Below are positions 28,324 to 36,272 of a stretch of 64,000 nt of DNA, in pieces. A program made the translations under genes and the position numbers. The stretch lies in the NCBI GenBank assembly GCA_029972135.1, contig CP124755.1, positions 620,001 through 684,000 on the forward strand, read 5' to 3'. This DNA is from Candidatus Thiocaldithrix dubininis (GTDB lineage: Bacteria > Pseudomonadota > Gammaproteobacteria > Thiotrichales > Thiotrichaceae). Numbering within the stretch: the stretch's first letter is position 1; each line of letters begins with the position of its first letter. The notes beneath the pieces were generated by a model. The model saw only the letters and a list, made by a program, of their open reading frames with translations, was not told the origin of the DNA and made no database searches.

Positions 28324-29382
28324 ATGAGCCAATATTGGAGTGCCTTGGTACACGACTTAGACCCGTATGTACCGGGAGAGCAACCCAAAGACCAACGTTA
28401 TATTAAACTCAATACTAACGAATGCCCTTATCCACCATCGCCCGCTGCTTTGACAGCGATACAAGCGCATGTGAATGAACAATTACGCCTATATCCTGAT
28501 CCCAATGGCGATATTTTAAAGGACGCCGTGGCAGATTATTACGGTGTAACACGGGCGCACGTATTCGTAGGCAATGGTTCAGATGAAGTGTTGGCGCATG
28601 TGTTTCATGGCTTATTAAAACACTCGCAACCCATTCTATTTCCGGATATTTCCTATAGCTTTTATCCGGTCTATACCAACTTATATCAAATTGCGACCCA
28701 AATCATGCCCTTAGCGGCGGATTTCAGTTTGGATTTAAGTGCGTATCCTACAGAAAATGGCGGTATTATCTTTCCTAATCCAAATGCACCCACGGGAATG
28801 GCTGTGGGGTTAGACGCGATTGAGGCGTTATTGCAGCGTAATACGCAATCGGTCGTGGTGGTGGATGAAGCCTATATTGATTTTGGTGGCGAAACGGCGA
28901 TTCCATTGGTAGCCAAATACCCTAATTTACTCGTGGTGCAAACCTTTTCTAAATCCCGTTCTTTAGCGGGGTTGCGGGTAGGGTTTGCGGTCGGACATCC
29001 GGATTTAATTGCTGGTTTAGAGCGTATTAAAAACTCGTTTAATTCCTATCCTTTAGGGCGTTTGGCATTAGCGGGCGCAGCCGCTGCGATGCAAGATCGT
29101 GATTATTTTCAATATACCTGCCAGCAAATTATTAAGACTCGGCAATGGACGGTGACCCAATTAACGCAACTGGGTTTTAAAGTATTACCGTCGACGGCTA
29201 ATTTTGTGTTTGCGCGTCCGCCACAAGGCAATGCAGCACACTTATATCAGCAATTAAAAACCAATGGGATTTTAGTACGTTATTTTAATAAGCCGCGTAT
29301 TAATGAATATTTACGTATTACGATTGGTATGGATGCCGAAATGCAGGCATTTATTGATAACTTAACACTATTATTAAAATAA
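28324..29382 (+). CDS. hisC: histidinol-phosphate aminotransferase
   Basis: 352 residues. A class I/II PLP aminotransferase that converts imidazole acetol phosphate to histidinol phosphate. The N-terminal [30 protein letters not shown] and the PLP lysine in [14 protein letters not shown] fit HisC. The ATG at 28324 has GGAGTGAG upstream. It is apart from any other his gene in the window, so it may be a second HisC-like enzyme with other substrates such as aromatic keto acids. Confidence 0.88.
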   Translation: MSQYWSALVHDLDPYVPGEQPKDQRYIKLNTNECPYPPSPAALTAIQAHVNEQLRLYPDPNGDILKDAVADYYGVTRAHVFVGNGSDEVLAHVFHGLLKHSQPILFPDISYSFYPVYTNLYQIATQIMPLAADFSLDLSAYPTENGGIIFPNPNAPTGMAVGLDAIEALLQRNTQSVVVVDEAYIDFGGETAIPLVAKYPNLLVVQTFSKSRSLAGLRVGFAVGHPDLIAGLERIKNSFNSYPLGRLALAGAAAAMQDRDYFQYTCQQIIKTRQWTVTQLTQLGFKVLPSTANFVFARPPQGNAAHLYQQLKTNGILVRYFNKPRINEYLRITIGMDAEMQAFIDNLTLLLK

Positions 29383-29392
29383 ATTTGCATCA

Positions 29393-29430
29393 TAAAAACA
29401 GCTAAAGTTAACTAACTTTAGCTGTGGTTT
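29393..29430. terminator. bidirectional terminator between hisC and the CZB gene
   Basis: ACAGCTAAAGTTA (29398-29410) pairs with TAACTTTAGCTGT (29413-29425); the minus-strand side continues into TTTTT and the plus side into GGTTT. It separates the convergent genes hisC and the CZB protein. Confidence 0.8.
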
Positions 29431-29443
29431 AAACCCTATCGTA

Positions 29444-29821
29444 TTAGGCTGCCGCCACTTGTCTTGAATAGCGATCAATCTCTAATAAAATTGATACTAG
29501 TTGATTGGAAAGTTTATGCACTTCCGTCATTTCTTGGTGAATTTGGCCAATATCACCGGTTTGGAATTGTTCTAAGATTTTGCCGCTAATGACGTGAAAT
29601 TCTTCGTGTTTTTCAATTAACTGTTCAAATAAAGGCATAGCCGCAGGCGCGTATAAACTCACTTCTTCACGACCTTCCGCGTATATCCATTGACCTAATT
29701 TACAACAACGGCAATTTGTACCCGCAAATTCCATTTTGCCTTTAATAGTACGAGTTACTTTATCTAAATATTGAATGTGGTCATTTAAGCGTTGCATGAA
29801 AAATGCTTTTTTACTGCTCAT
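29444..29821 (-). CDS. stand-alone CZB zinc-sensing domain protein
   Basis: 125 residues made of a single chemoreceptor zinc-binding (CZB) domain. The ligand pattern is present: His15, Cys40 in CCKLGQW, His72 and His76 in HEEFH. CZB domains usually sit at the C-terminus of chemoreceptors or diguanylate cyclases and sense zinc or, through the zinc-bound Cys, hypochlorous acid. Here there is no output domain, so it must work by protein contact. AGGAG lies 7 bases before the ATG. Confidence 0.88.
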   Translation of the reverse strand: MSSKKAFFMQRLNDHIQYLDKVTRTIKGKMEFAGTNCRCCKLGQWIYAEGREEVSLYAPAAMPLFEQLIEKHEEFHVISGKILEQFQTGDIGQIHQEMTEVHKLSNQLVSILLEIDRYSRQVAAA

Positions 29822-30358
29822 ACTTACTCCTAACGTTGTGAACGAGATTTAAATGGCTGCCCTTTTTTAGGAGTGTAGTGAAGCTGTACAAAACAATATT
29901 GAGCTATCTCAAGAGAACTGCTTAAGCTATCAAGAATTTATTTATTATCAGAAGAACGGTTATTTATAAAGTTTAAATGGTACGCCTTACCCTCGCATCT
30001 AAATTAATGTGATCTGTAATTAAGCTTAGTGTAATTCAATGATTAATGTTGAAAATGCAGTTAAGGTTTAACCCTAACTGCGGATCAATACGCCAAGCAA
30101 GCCTGATAATGTAAGTGTTATTGTTTTTCGCCTGAGTAACGCGGCATCAATCAAATCACGGGCAAGGCTCATACCACAGCTCCACACGCGCACCGCCTTA
30201 GGCAATGCACTTGCATCGTTTTTCGTAAGTTTTATGGATTGGCGCAAAATTGCTAGGTTCTCCAATCGTCCTTACGGAAACGACGCGCTTATTTCCGCTG
30301 AGCGGTGTTGTAGTCCACGCGAACCCAGCATAAACCGTATAAGCGTATTCTACAGGCG
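29822..30358. other. region without a confident gene, 5' of the CZB gene
   Basis: Bases 29822-30050 are AT-rich upstream sequence of the CZB gene with no clear gene. Bases 30060-30358 hold the doubtful 63-codon frame and a second short overlapping frame on the minus strand. GC content rises in the second part, which may be a remnant of foreign DNA. Confidence 0.4.
30074..30265 (-). CDS. doubtful 63-codon open frame
   Basis: A TTG-start frame with AAGGA four bases upstream, ending in a hairpin (GCAGTTA/TAACTGC, 30057-30081) with a short T run on the minus strand. The translation (MENLAILRQSIKLTKND...) resembles nothing I recognise. A second overlapping frame upstream on the same strand also reads open (TIGEPSNFAPIHKTYEKRC). 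Either is a degraded remnant or the stretch is a non-coding RNA. Listed only so that the stretch is described. Confidence 0.2.
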   Translation of the reverse strand: MENLAILRQSIKLTKNDASALPKAVRVWSCGMSLARDLIDAALLRRKTITLTLSGLLGVLIRS

Positions 30359-30388
30359 AAAAAAAACCGCCAGTGCTTTTGGGCGGTT
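30359..30388 (-). terminator. strong minus-strand Rho-independent terminator with no gene in front
   Basis: AACCGCC and GGCGGTT (30382-30388 and 30365-30371 in plus coordinates) form a perfect 7-bp stem with a 10-nt loop, followed on the minus strand by eight T. The nearest upstream gene on that strand is tRNA-Ser, which has its own terminator. Confidence 0.75.
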
Positions 30389-30592
30389 GTGCCGCCGTAA
30401 GTAGGATTGGAGTCCTGTTAATTTGCTAAAATGAGCTTAGGACAGAATGCAAGGAAAAGGCAAGGGGAAAGATCAGGCAGCTTAGCAACCTACAAATTAA
30501 GGTTATAGTTGGCGCGTCGGGCAAGAGTATCAAGCATACAAACGGTTAACCCCATTGTTCTGCTTAAAAGGGTTTTGTAATGTTTTAGGCAT
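30389..30592 (-). ncRNA. possible small RNA ending at the 30359 terminator
   Basis: About 200 bases lie between the tRNA-Ser terminator and the strong terminator at 30359, with no credible coding frame. The sequence just before the terminator can fold (AGGACTCC next to AATCCT, and GGCGGC next to the terminator stem). No convincing sigma70 promoter with normal spacing was found (TTGATA and TATAAC are 20 apart). This is inferred from the orphan terminator alone. Confidence 0.25.
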
Positions 30593-30625
30593 AAAAAAAG
30601 CCCGCTAGAAACTAGCGGGCTTTTT
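30593..30625 (-). terminator. tRNA-Ser terminator (works in both directions)
   Basis: GCCCGCTAG and CTAGCGGGC (30600-30608, 30612-30620) form a 9-bp stem flanked by seven A on the left and five T on the right, giving a T run on either strand. It lies 11 bases after the tRNA 3' end. Confidence 0.85.
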
Positions 30626-30635
30626 GTTGGGTATA

Positions 30636-30725
30636 TGGCGGAGAGGGAGGGATTCGAACCCTCGATACGGGTTAACGTATACACACTTTCCAGGCGTGCT
30701 CCTTAAACCACTCGGACACCTATCC
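30636..30725 (-). tRNA. tRNA-Ser (anticodon GGA)
   Basis: 90 nt including an encoded CCA. The sequence closely follows E. coli tRNA-Ser(GGA): GGTGTCCGAGTGG D-arm region, anticodon loop CTGGAAA with GGA, a long variable arm (TATACG... pairing) and the T-arm GGGTTCGAATCCC. The acceptor stem 5' GGATAGG against 3' CCTCTCC leaves one T-C mismatch at the fourth pair. Reads serine codons UCC and UCU. Confidence 0.93.
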
Positions 30726-30756
30726 TAAGATTCTGCGTCGCAAAATCAAGGGCGCA

Positions 30757-30785
30757 ATCGTAGCGCAGCTCTTGACGCTTGTAAA
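30757..30785 (-). promoter_or_regulatory. sigma70-type promoter of tRNA-Ser
   Basis: On the minus strand TTTACA and TACGAT are 17 bases apart and are followed by a GC-rich discriminator (TGCGCCC), the pattern of growth-rate controlled stable-RNA promoters. It lies about 30 bases before the mature tRNA. Confidence 0.6.
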
Positions 30786-30889
30786 CCGTTAGGCGCGGCT
30801 TTCTGCATCCAATCAGGGAGATTCGACACTGTGATAAATATGGAGTAGGATTGCGTTTGGGGTTATCAATAAAAATTATATAAACATTC

Positions 30890-31945
30890 ATGTTATTATT
30901 AGCAAAATTCCAAGCATTCCTGCAATGGTGGGGCGACGGGCTAAGCCAGAGTTTACCAGAGCCGCTGCGTAAGTGGTTTCGGGCAACTACGCCTAGTGTG
31001 GTGTTTCAAATGCAGGGGGAGCAATACGCCAATGTGTTCTGGTACGAAGACGGTAAGGCGCAATCACGCGGTCAGTTTTATTTCGGGGGTATGAATGTAC
31101 CGCTAGGGCAGTTATTGCCGAAAGTGGCGAAGCAAAAGAAATACACCGTGGATTTGCAGTTGGGGCAAGCGCAAGCCTTGCATTTGAAGAAAGCCTTTCC
31201 CGAAGCCGCTAAGGATAATTTACGTCAAGTGGTCGGTTATCAGCTAGACCGTTTAACGCCGTTTAGTGTGGATAATGCGTATTACGATGTGCGTTTGGCG
31301 CAATACGATAAACTGCGTAAGGAAGTGATTGCGGATATTTATGTATCGCCTCAGCATGTGGTGGATAAATTAGTCCGTCAATTGAAAGAAGTCGGCTTTG
31401 AGCAAGTTGAGATTGTGTCAGTGGCGGATGGCGCGGGGCAGATTAATTTATTCAGACAGCAAGCCAATGCCAATAATCAAAGCTGGTCGCGAATTCCTTT
31501 GTATTTTGCGTTAAGTATGTTGGGTTTAGCTTTGCTTGCCCCGTTGGGGTACAAGTTGCGCCGTGCCGAGCAAATTGATGACGCTTTAAAAACCTTACGA
31601 CGTGATTCGGCTGAGCAATTGGCAGTACGTGATCAACTCAGCCTTGCTCAAGAGGCCTTACAGTTTTTGGAAAATAAGCGCAAAACCTCGCCCGTGGCTT
31701 TGGATATTGTTGAGAAATTATCGGTGAGTATTCCGATTGATACATGGTTGGAGCGCTTAAGTTTAGAAGGCAAGAATCTAGAGATTCGCGGCGAATCTGC
31801 CAAGGTGTTATCGCTGATTGATACCTTAGAAGAACTCCCCGAATTTTCCAATGTACGCTTTAAATCGCCCATCACCCGCAATAAAGAAAACGGACGAGAC
31901 CGTTTCCATATTGAAGCGAAAGTTGAGGTTGCTCATGCCAGTTAA
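30890..31945 (+). CDS. gspL: type II secretion system protein GspL (PilN-like)
   Basis: 351 residues. An N-terminal cytoplasmic actin-like half (1-195, with VVGYQLDRLTPF as in GspL/PilM) is followed by one membrane helix (about 205-222) and a periplasmic ferredoxin-like PilN-type domain with a coiled coil. GspL links the ATPase GspE to the inner-membrane platform. gspM, a gspN/C-like gene and gspD follow, in the order of the Xanthomonas xps operon; gspE to gspK are not in this window. Confidence 0.85.
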   Translation: MLLLAKFQAFLQWWGDGLSQSLPEPLRKWFRATTPSVVFQMQGEQYANVFWYEDGKAQSRGQFYFGGMNVPLGQLLPKVAKQKKYTVDLQLGQAQALHLKKAFPEAAKDNLRQVVGYQLDRLTPFSVDNAYYDVRLAQYDKLRKEVIADIYVSPQHVVDKLVRQLKEVGFEQVEIVSVADGAGQINLFRQQANANNQSWSRIPLYFALSMLGLALLAPLGYKLRRAEQIDDALKTLRRDSAEQLAVRDQLSLAQEALQFLENKRKTSPVALDIVEKLSVSIPIDTWLERLSLEGKNLEIRGESAKVLSLIDTLEELPEFSNVRFKSPITRNKENGRDRFHIEAKVEVAHAS

Positions 31946-32558
31946 TGCGGTTTTCATGCAGCATCAGAAATTGCTGGCTTGGGGTTTATTAATCGTGCTG
32001 TCGTTGGCGACGATTTTTCTACTGATTTTGCCGCTAACGCAATGGAGCGTACAACTCAGCCAAAAAATTGATACAGGTTATCAACAGCTCAGCCGTTTTC
32101 GGCAAATTGCCAATGCCACGCCGGAAATGATGAAAGAATACGAGCGGGTGCAGCAACAAGGTTTAGATAAGCTGTTTTACCCTTCGGTAATGACGTATGC
32201 GCAAGTGGCTAAGGAGTTGCAAACCTATTTAAGCGATGTGATTGCCCGCAATAATGGGGTGTTAATTAGCTCAGAAGTGGTAGACGAACAGCAAGCCCGT
32301 AGCCAAAATGAAACGGACGAGGCGGCGAAAACTTCCGTTTATCAACCCGTTGTAGTCAAAGCCTTATTGCAAGGTAGCCCCAGTTTATTACGCGAAGTGT
32401 TGCATCAAGCGTATCAAGCGCGTCCCTTAATTTTTGTGGACAGCGTGGATATTAAGCCGATTGCCGACGACAAGTCCGACAATCAAATTGTGAAAGTCGA
32501 AGTGCGTATTTCGACTTATTGGCGTGGGGCGGAGGTGCAACATGAAGAAACTCCTTAA
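31935..32558 (+). CDS. gspM: type II secretion system protein GspM
   Basis: 207 residues. One N-terminal membrane helix (about 14-34) precedes a periplasmic domain with a helical stretch and a ferredoxin-like fold. GspM pairs with GspL. The ATG at 31935 has GAGG 7 bases upstream and overlaps gspL by 11 bases; the next gene overlaps by 17. The call rests mainly on position and topology because the family is poorly conserved. Confidence 0.8.
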   Translation: MPVNAVFMQHQKLLAWGLLIVLSLATIFLLILPLTQWSVQLSQKIDTGYQQLSRFRQIANATPEMMKEYERVQQQGLDKLFYPSVMTYAQVAKELQTYLSDVIARNNGVLISSEVVDEQQARSQNETDEAAKTSVYQPVVVKALLQGSPSLLREVLHQAYQARPLIFVDSVDIKPIADDKSDNQIVKVEVRISTYWRGAEVQHEETP

Positions 32559-33369
32559 TCCACCGATTCAATTAATTTTGTGGCTCGTAGGTTTGAGTTT
32601 GTTGGGCTTAAGTGCATGGAGTTTGCTTAGCCTGAAATTACAAGATGAGGCACAAGCCGAAAGTGCGAATATTAATATTAAGATTCCCGATGCGGCGGTA
32701 TTGGATATTCCCAATGTCATGACTTATACGCAATTGGTACAAGCGCCTTTATTTTGGGCAAGCCGTAAAGAATATGTGCCGCCGCCCGTTGAACAAGTGG
32801 TACAAGCTCCCGTGGAAGCGCCACCGATTGATACCAACTTACCAGAAGGGCGTATGATTGGGATTGTTAACGTGGGCGAGGATGCATTTGCTTTAATGCA
32901 AGATGCGGCGGGGCAAACGCAGCGTTTAAAAGCAGGTGATAAATGGGGCGCTTGGGAAGTGAAAGCCATTAGTTATTCTAAAATGACCGTGGCGTTAGGT
33001 GGGCAAGAACAGGAAATTCCCTTAATTGCCGATTTTGCTGCGCCGGAAGAAAGCAAGCAATTAGCACAAGTGCGTGAAGCACAGGCGCAAATCCAGCAAC
33101 AGAAAGCCAGCGCTGTGGTTGCTAGCAATACAGTAACATTAAGCGCCAGTGGCAGTGCGCCCCCGCAGCAAGTGAATCCAAATGCTATTAATGCAGCAAA
33201 TGCAGCGAGTGCGCCGCCACAGCCTGTGGATAATAAAAGACAAGCGCCAGCACCCTTAACCGTTGAAGAAGCCTTAGCGGCTCGTCAGCGTTTAATGGCT
33301 TCGCGCTGGAGTGCTTTAACAGGCGAAGCACCACCGAGCAGCGGCGGTGTTCCTGTTCAGAAACAGTAA
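32542..33369 (+). CDS. type II secretion system protein N/C-type (XpsN/GspC-like)
   Basis: 275 residues. GGAGG lies 6 bases before the ATG. One membrane helix (about 10-32) is followed by an HR-type periplasmic domain (about 90-160; GRMIGIVN, AFALMQD, LKAGDKWGAWEVKAI) that in GspC contacts the secretin. A Pro/Ala/Gln-rich tail replaces the PDZ domain of classical GspC. The L-M-N-D order fits the Xanthomonas Xps system. Confidence 0.78.
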   Translation: MKKLLNPPIQLILWLVGLSLLGLSAWSLLSLKLQDEAQAESANINIKIPDAAVLDIPNVMTYTQLVQAPLFWASRKEYVPPPVEQVVQAPVEAPPIDTNLPEGRMIGIVNVGEDAFALMQDAAGQTQRLKAGDKWGAWEVKAISYSKMTVALGGQEQEIPLIADFAAPEESKQLAQVREAQAQIQQQKASAVVASNTVTLSASGSAPPQQVNPNAINAANAASAPPQPVDNKRQAPAPLTVEEALAARQRLMASRWSALTGEAPPSSGGVPVQKQ

Positions 33370-33500
33370 GGTTGAGCTTAGTTACACTTAAATAATGTGA
33401 ATAATAGTAAGCAGCATAGGCTTAAAAAATAGACAGTTAGTGGGGATGGATCACAGCGGTCTAAGTAGAAAAATAATAAAAATTAAATGGGGTTAGCTTC

Positions 33501-35744
33501 GTGAATTATAAACATCCGATACTAGGTTTAATTAGCGTTGCGGTTTTGATGTCTACCGCAATGGCTGATAACCGTTCGGGCGGCGCCAATCTATCCGGTT
33601 TTCAACGTAGTGGCGCGGTCAAAGCCAGCAGTCATGTTTCCGATTTAGAAATTTCTTATCCCGGCACGATACCGACGCCTAGTAACATGGCGAGTAGCAA
33701 CGCGCGAGAGGCAAGCGCAACGCATACCAATACCCACGCGTCTAAAGATGTTGAATTAATTTTAGGCGATAAGGCTTATTATCGAAATGACGTGAGTGCG
33801 CCTGCCGTTAATACGAAAAGCAGTAAAGGTTCAGGTATTGCATTGAACTTTGAACGCGCCAGTATTCGGGAAGTGGTTAAAGTGGTATTGGGTGACGTGT
33901 TAAAAGTCACTTATACGGTTGAGCCGGGTGTGGAAGGCGAAGTTACCATTAATTCCAGTGCGCCGATTGACCGCGATGCACTGATTCCTACCTTAGAAGC
34001 GTTATTACAAACTCAAGGTGCCGCGTTATACAAAGACGATACGGGAACGTATCGCATTGCTTCACGGGCGAATTTAAAAGGGCGCGGTTTAGTACCATCT
34101 ACGGGAACAATTAAGCCGGGTTATGGCATTCAGGTTGTGCCATTGCGTTATATTCCTGCCACGGAAATGCAAAAAATTCTTGAGCCATTAGCCGCGCCGG
34201 AAGCCTTTGTGCGCGTGGATACCAGCCGCAACTTATTAGTATTAGCAGGCACAAGTTCAGAATTGGCTAACCTAGCCGCCACTGTAAAAACGTTTGATGT
34301 GGATATGCTGAAAGGTATGTCGGTGGGTTTATATCGTGTCAAAAATGTGGAAGCGGCAATAGTTGCAAAAAATTTGGATGCTTTATTTGGGGAAACGGGT
34401 AATAGCCCAATTGCGGGTATGATTAAAATCATGCCGATTGAGCATATGAACAGCATTATGATTATTTCGCCGAATCCGGACTATTTAAAAGATATGAAAG
34501 ATTGGGTAGATCGCTTCGACCAAGTAACTGGCGGTTCAGGGCAACAATTGTTTGTATATCATGTACAAAGCGGTAACGCGGAACATTTAGCCGATATGCT
34601 GAACCAAATTTTTGGTGGCAAGAAGAGCAGTAGTAGCAGTAAATTTTCAGCTAATAATGCCGCCAGTCTTGCACCCGGTTTAGACCCTGCATCCGTTGGG
34701 CAAGCGGCGGCTGTTGAAAATGCGATTAAAGCCGGTGAACAAGCGGCTGGGGCGGATTCGGCTAAAACGATGTTAGGTGGCGACGGTTTAAGTATTAACC
34801 CTGATGCGGAAGTCAAAATCGTTGCGGATAAAACCAATAACTCGCTAATGATTATGTCCAGCGAAGCGGTTTATAAGCAGATTGTGGAAGCATTAAAACG
34901 CATTGATGTTATGCCTATGCAAGTGCAAGTCGAAGCCACCATTATGGAGGTCACGCTGACTGATGGGTTGGAATACGGCTTGCAATGGTATTTAAGTCAA
35001 AGCGGCAAAAGCTTCGGGCAAAATGGTTTAACCAACTTAAAGAAAAATACTGATGGCAGTCTAGCCACGCCGGGCGGCTTCTCCTTCTCTCTGACTGGGG
35101 GCGCAGATCGTGTGATGGGCGTTATTAATGCCTTAGCTCGCCAATCGAAAGTACGCGTCTTATCATCGCCGTCTATTTTGGTATTAGATAATCAAACCGC
35201 GTCGATTAAGGTCGGCGACCAGCAACCGATTGTCACAGGCACATTATCCACGCCGAGTGGTTCAACCTCGGGCAGTTTTACCACGACTAGTACAGTGCAA
35301 TATAAAGATACGGGCGTCTCCTTGCAGGTAACGCCCAGTGTGAATGCCAGTGGTTTGGTGAAAATGGATATTCAACAAGATATTACGGATGTCGGTGAAG
35401 TGGATTCGGCTACTGGCAATCGTTCATTCTTACAACGCAATATTAAAAGTAATGTCGCGGTGAAAAGCGGGGAAACCATTGTGCTCGGTGGTTTGATTCG
35501 GGATAACGCTGCGAGTGGGCGTACGGGTACGCCGGGCTTAAGTAAACTACCCGTGGTTGGTGGCTTATTTGGGAGTAATTCCAGTACCGGTAAGCGCACT
35601 GAGTTATTGGTGTTAATCACACCGACAGCCATTAAAGATCAACGCGAGCTAGTCAAAACGGGTGAAGAAATGCGTGACCGGATGCAGCAGTTGATGAGTG
35701 GCGATAAATTTATACCTGAGTTAAGTAGACAAAATGTTAAATAA
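33501..35744 (+). CDS. gspD: type II secretion system secretin GspD
   Basis: 747 residues. Signal peptide (to about ALA/TAMA-DN, residue 23), then N0 (about 112-185), N1-N3 (about 200-480, interrupted by a Ser/Ala/Gly-rich insertion near 385-425) and the secretin domain (about 495-725; VLSSPSILVLDNQTASI, VTPSVNASGLV, VLGGLIRD). The multimer forms the outer-membrane channel. The GTG start has GGGG 8 bases upstream. An N-terminal extension of about 80 residues before N0 is unusual. Confidence 0.92.
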   Translation: MNYKHPILGLISVAVLMSTAMADNRSGGANLSGFQRSGAVKASSHVSDLEISYPGTIPTPSNMASSNAREASATHTNTHASKDVELILGDKAYYRNDVSAPAVNTKSSKGSGIALNFERASIREVVKVVLGDVLKVTYTVEPGVEGEVTINSSAPIDRDALIPTLEALLQTQGAALYKDDTGTYRIASRANLKGRGLVPSTGTIKPGYGIQVVPLRYIPATEMQKILEPLAAPEAFVRVDTSRNLLVLAGTSSELANLAATVKTFDVDMLKGMSVGLYRVKNVEAAIVAKNLDALFGETGNSPIAGMIKIMPIEHMNSIMIISPNPDYLKDMKDWVDRFDQVTGGSGQQLFVYHVQSGNAEHLADMLNQIFGGKKSSSSSKFSANNAASLAPGLDPASVGQAAAVENAIKAGEQAAGADSAKTMLGGDGLSINPDAEVKIVADKTNNSLMIMSSEAVYKQIVEALKRIDVMPMQVQVEATIMEVTLTDGLEYGLQWYLSQSGKSFGQNGLTNLKKNTDGSLATPGGFSFSLTGGADRVMGVINALARQSKVRVLSSPSILVLDNQTASIKVGDQQPIVTGTLSTPSGSTSGSFTTTSTVQYKDTGVSLQVTPSVNASGLVKMDIQQDITDVGEVDSATGNRSFLQRNIKSNVAVKSGETIVLGGLIRDNAASGRTGTPGLSKLPVVGGLFGSNSSTGKRTELLVLITPTAIKDQRELVKTGEEMRDRMQQLMSGDKFIPELSRQNVK

Positions 35745-36141
35745 AATACGTTATATAGCTGGAATCATGTTAGGCATAGCCGTATTAGTAACAGGTTGTG
35801 ATTCATCCGAAGTGGCATTAAAACAAGCGGCACAAGCGCGTTGGGATGCCTTAGTGAAGGGTAACTTAGACGCGGCTTACACTTACTACACGGATGCGTT
35901 TAAACAAACTACTAGTTTGGATATTTTTAAAAATCAAACGCGTGGTGTGGGTTTGTGGAGTGGTGCAGATGTCAAAACCGTGCAATGCGAATCTTCTGGA
36001 AAGCGTTGTTTGGTGGATGTGGATGTAAGTGTAGCCATGCGAATGCGTGGTTTAGTAGAGCCTGTAGTCACTACGGATGTTGTCAAAGAGACGTGGGTGA
36101 AAGAGGGTTGGTTTTCGGACTGGCGGTATATAAAAGATTAA
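35734..36141 (+). CDS. small lipoprotein overlapping gspD
   Basis: 135 residues. A lipobox LVTGC gives Cys22 as the lipidated residue. The mature part (QAAQARWDALVKGNLDAAY...) looks like an NTF2-like cone-fold domain, with two further Cys (CESSGKRC) that could pair. Its ATG lies inside the last codons of gspD (11-base overlap), so expression is tied to the secretin. A role as secretin-assembly factor (pilotin-like) is possible and unproven; it does not resemble GspS by eye. Confidence 0.75.
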   Translation: MLNKIRYIAGIMLGIAVLVTGCDSSEVALKQAAQARWDALVKGNLDAAYTYYTDAFKQTTSLDIFKNQTRGVGLWSGADVKTVQCESSGKRCLVDVDVSVAMRMRGLVEPVVTTDVVKETWVKEGWFSDWRYIKD

Positions 36142-36272
36142 ATTATGGTATAAAAAACATTATTTGCTCAAGTATAATATTTTACACCGTGTCCAGAAGA
36201 TAAGTTCTGGGAAAATAAATAATTATAAAACTCCAATAAACAATATAAAAGTTACAATAAGGAGGCACGCAA

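Noticed and set aside
30490..30891. Two 62-64-codon minus-strand frames around tRNA-Ser
   Set aside because: One runs through the tRNA gene and its terminator and the other into the tRNA; neither has a ribosome site.
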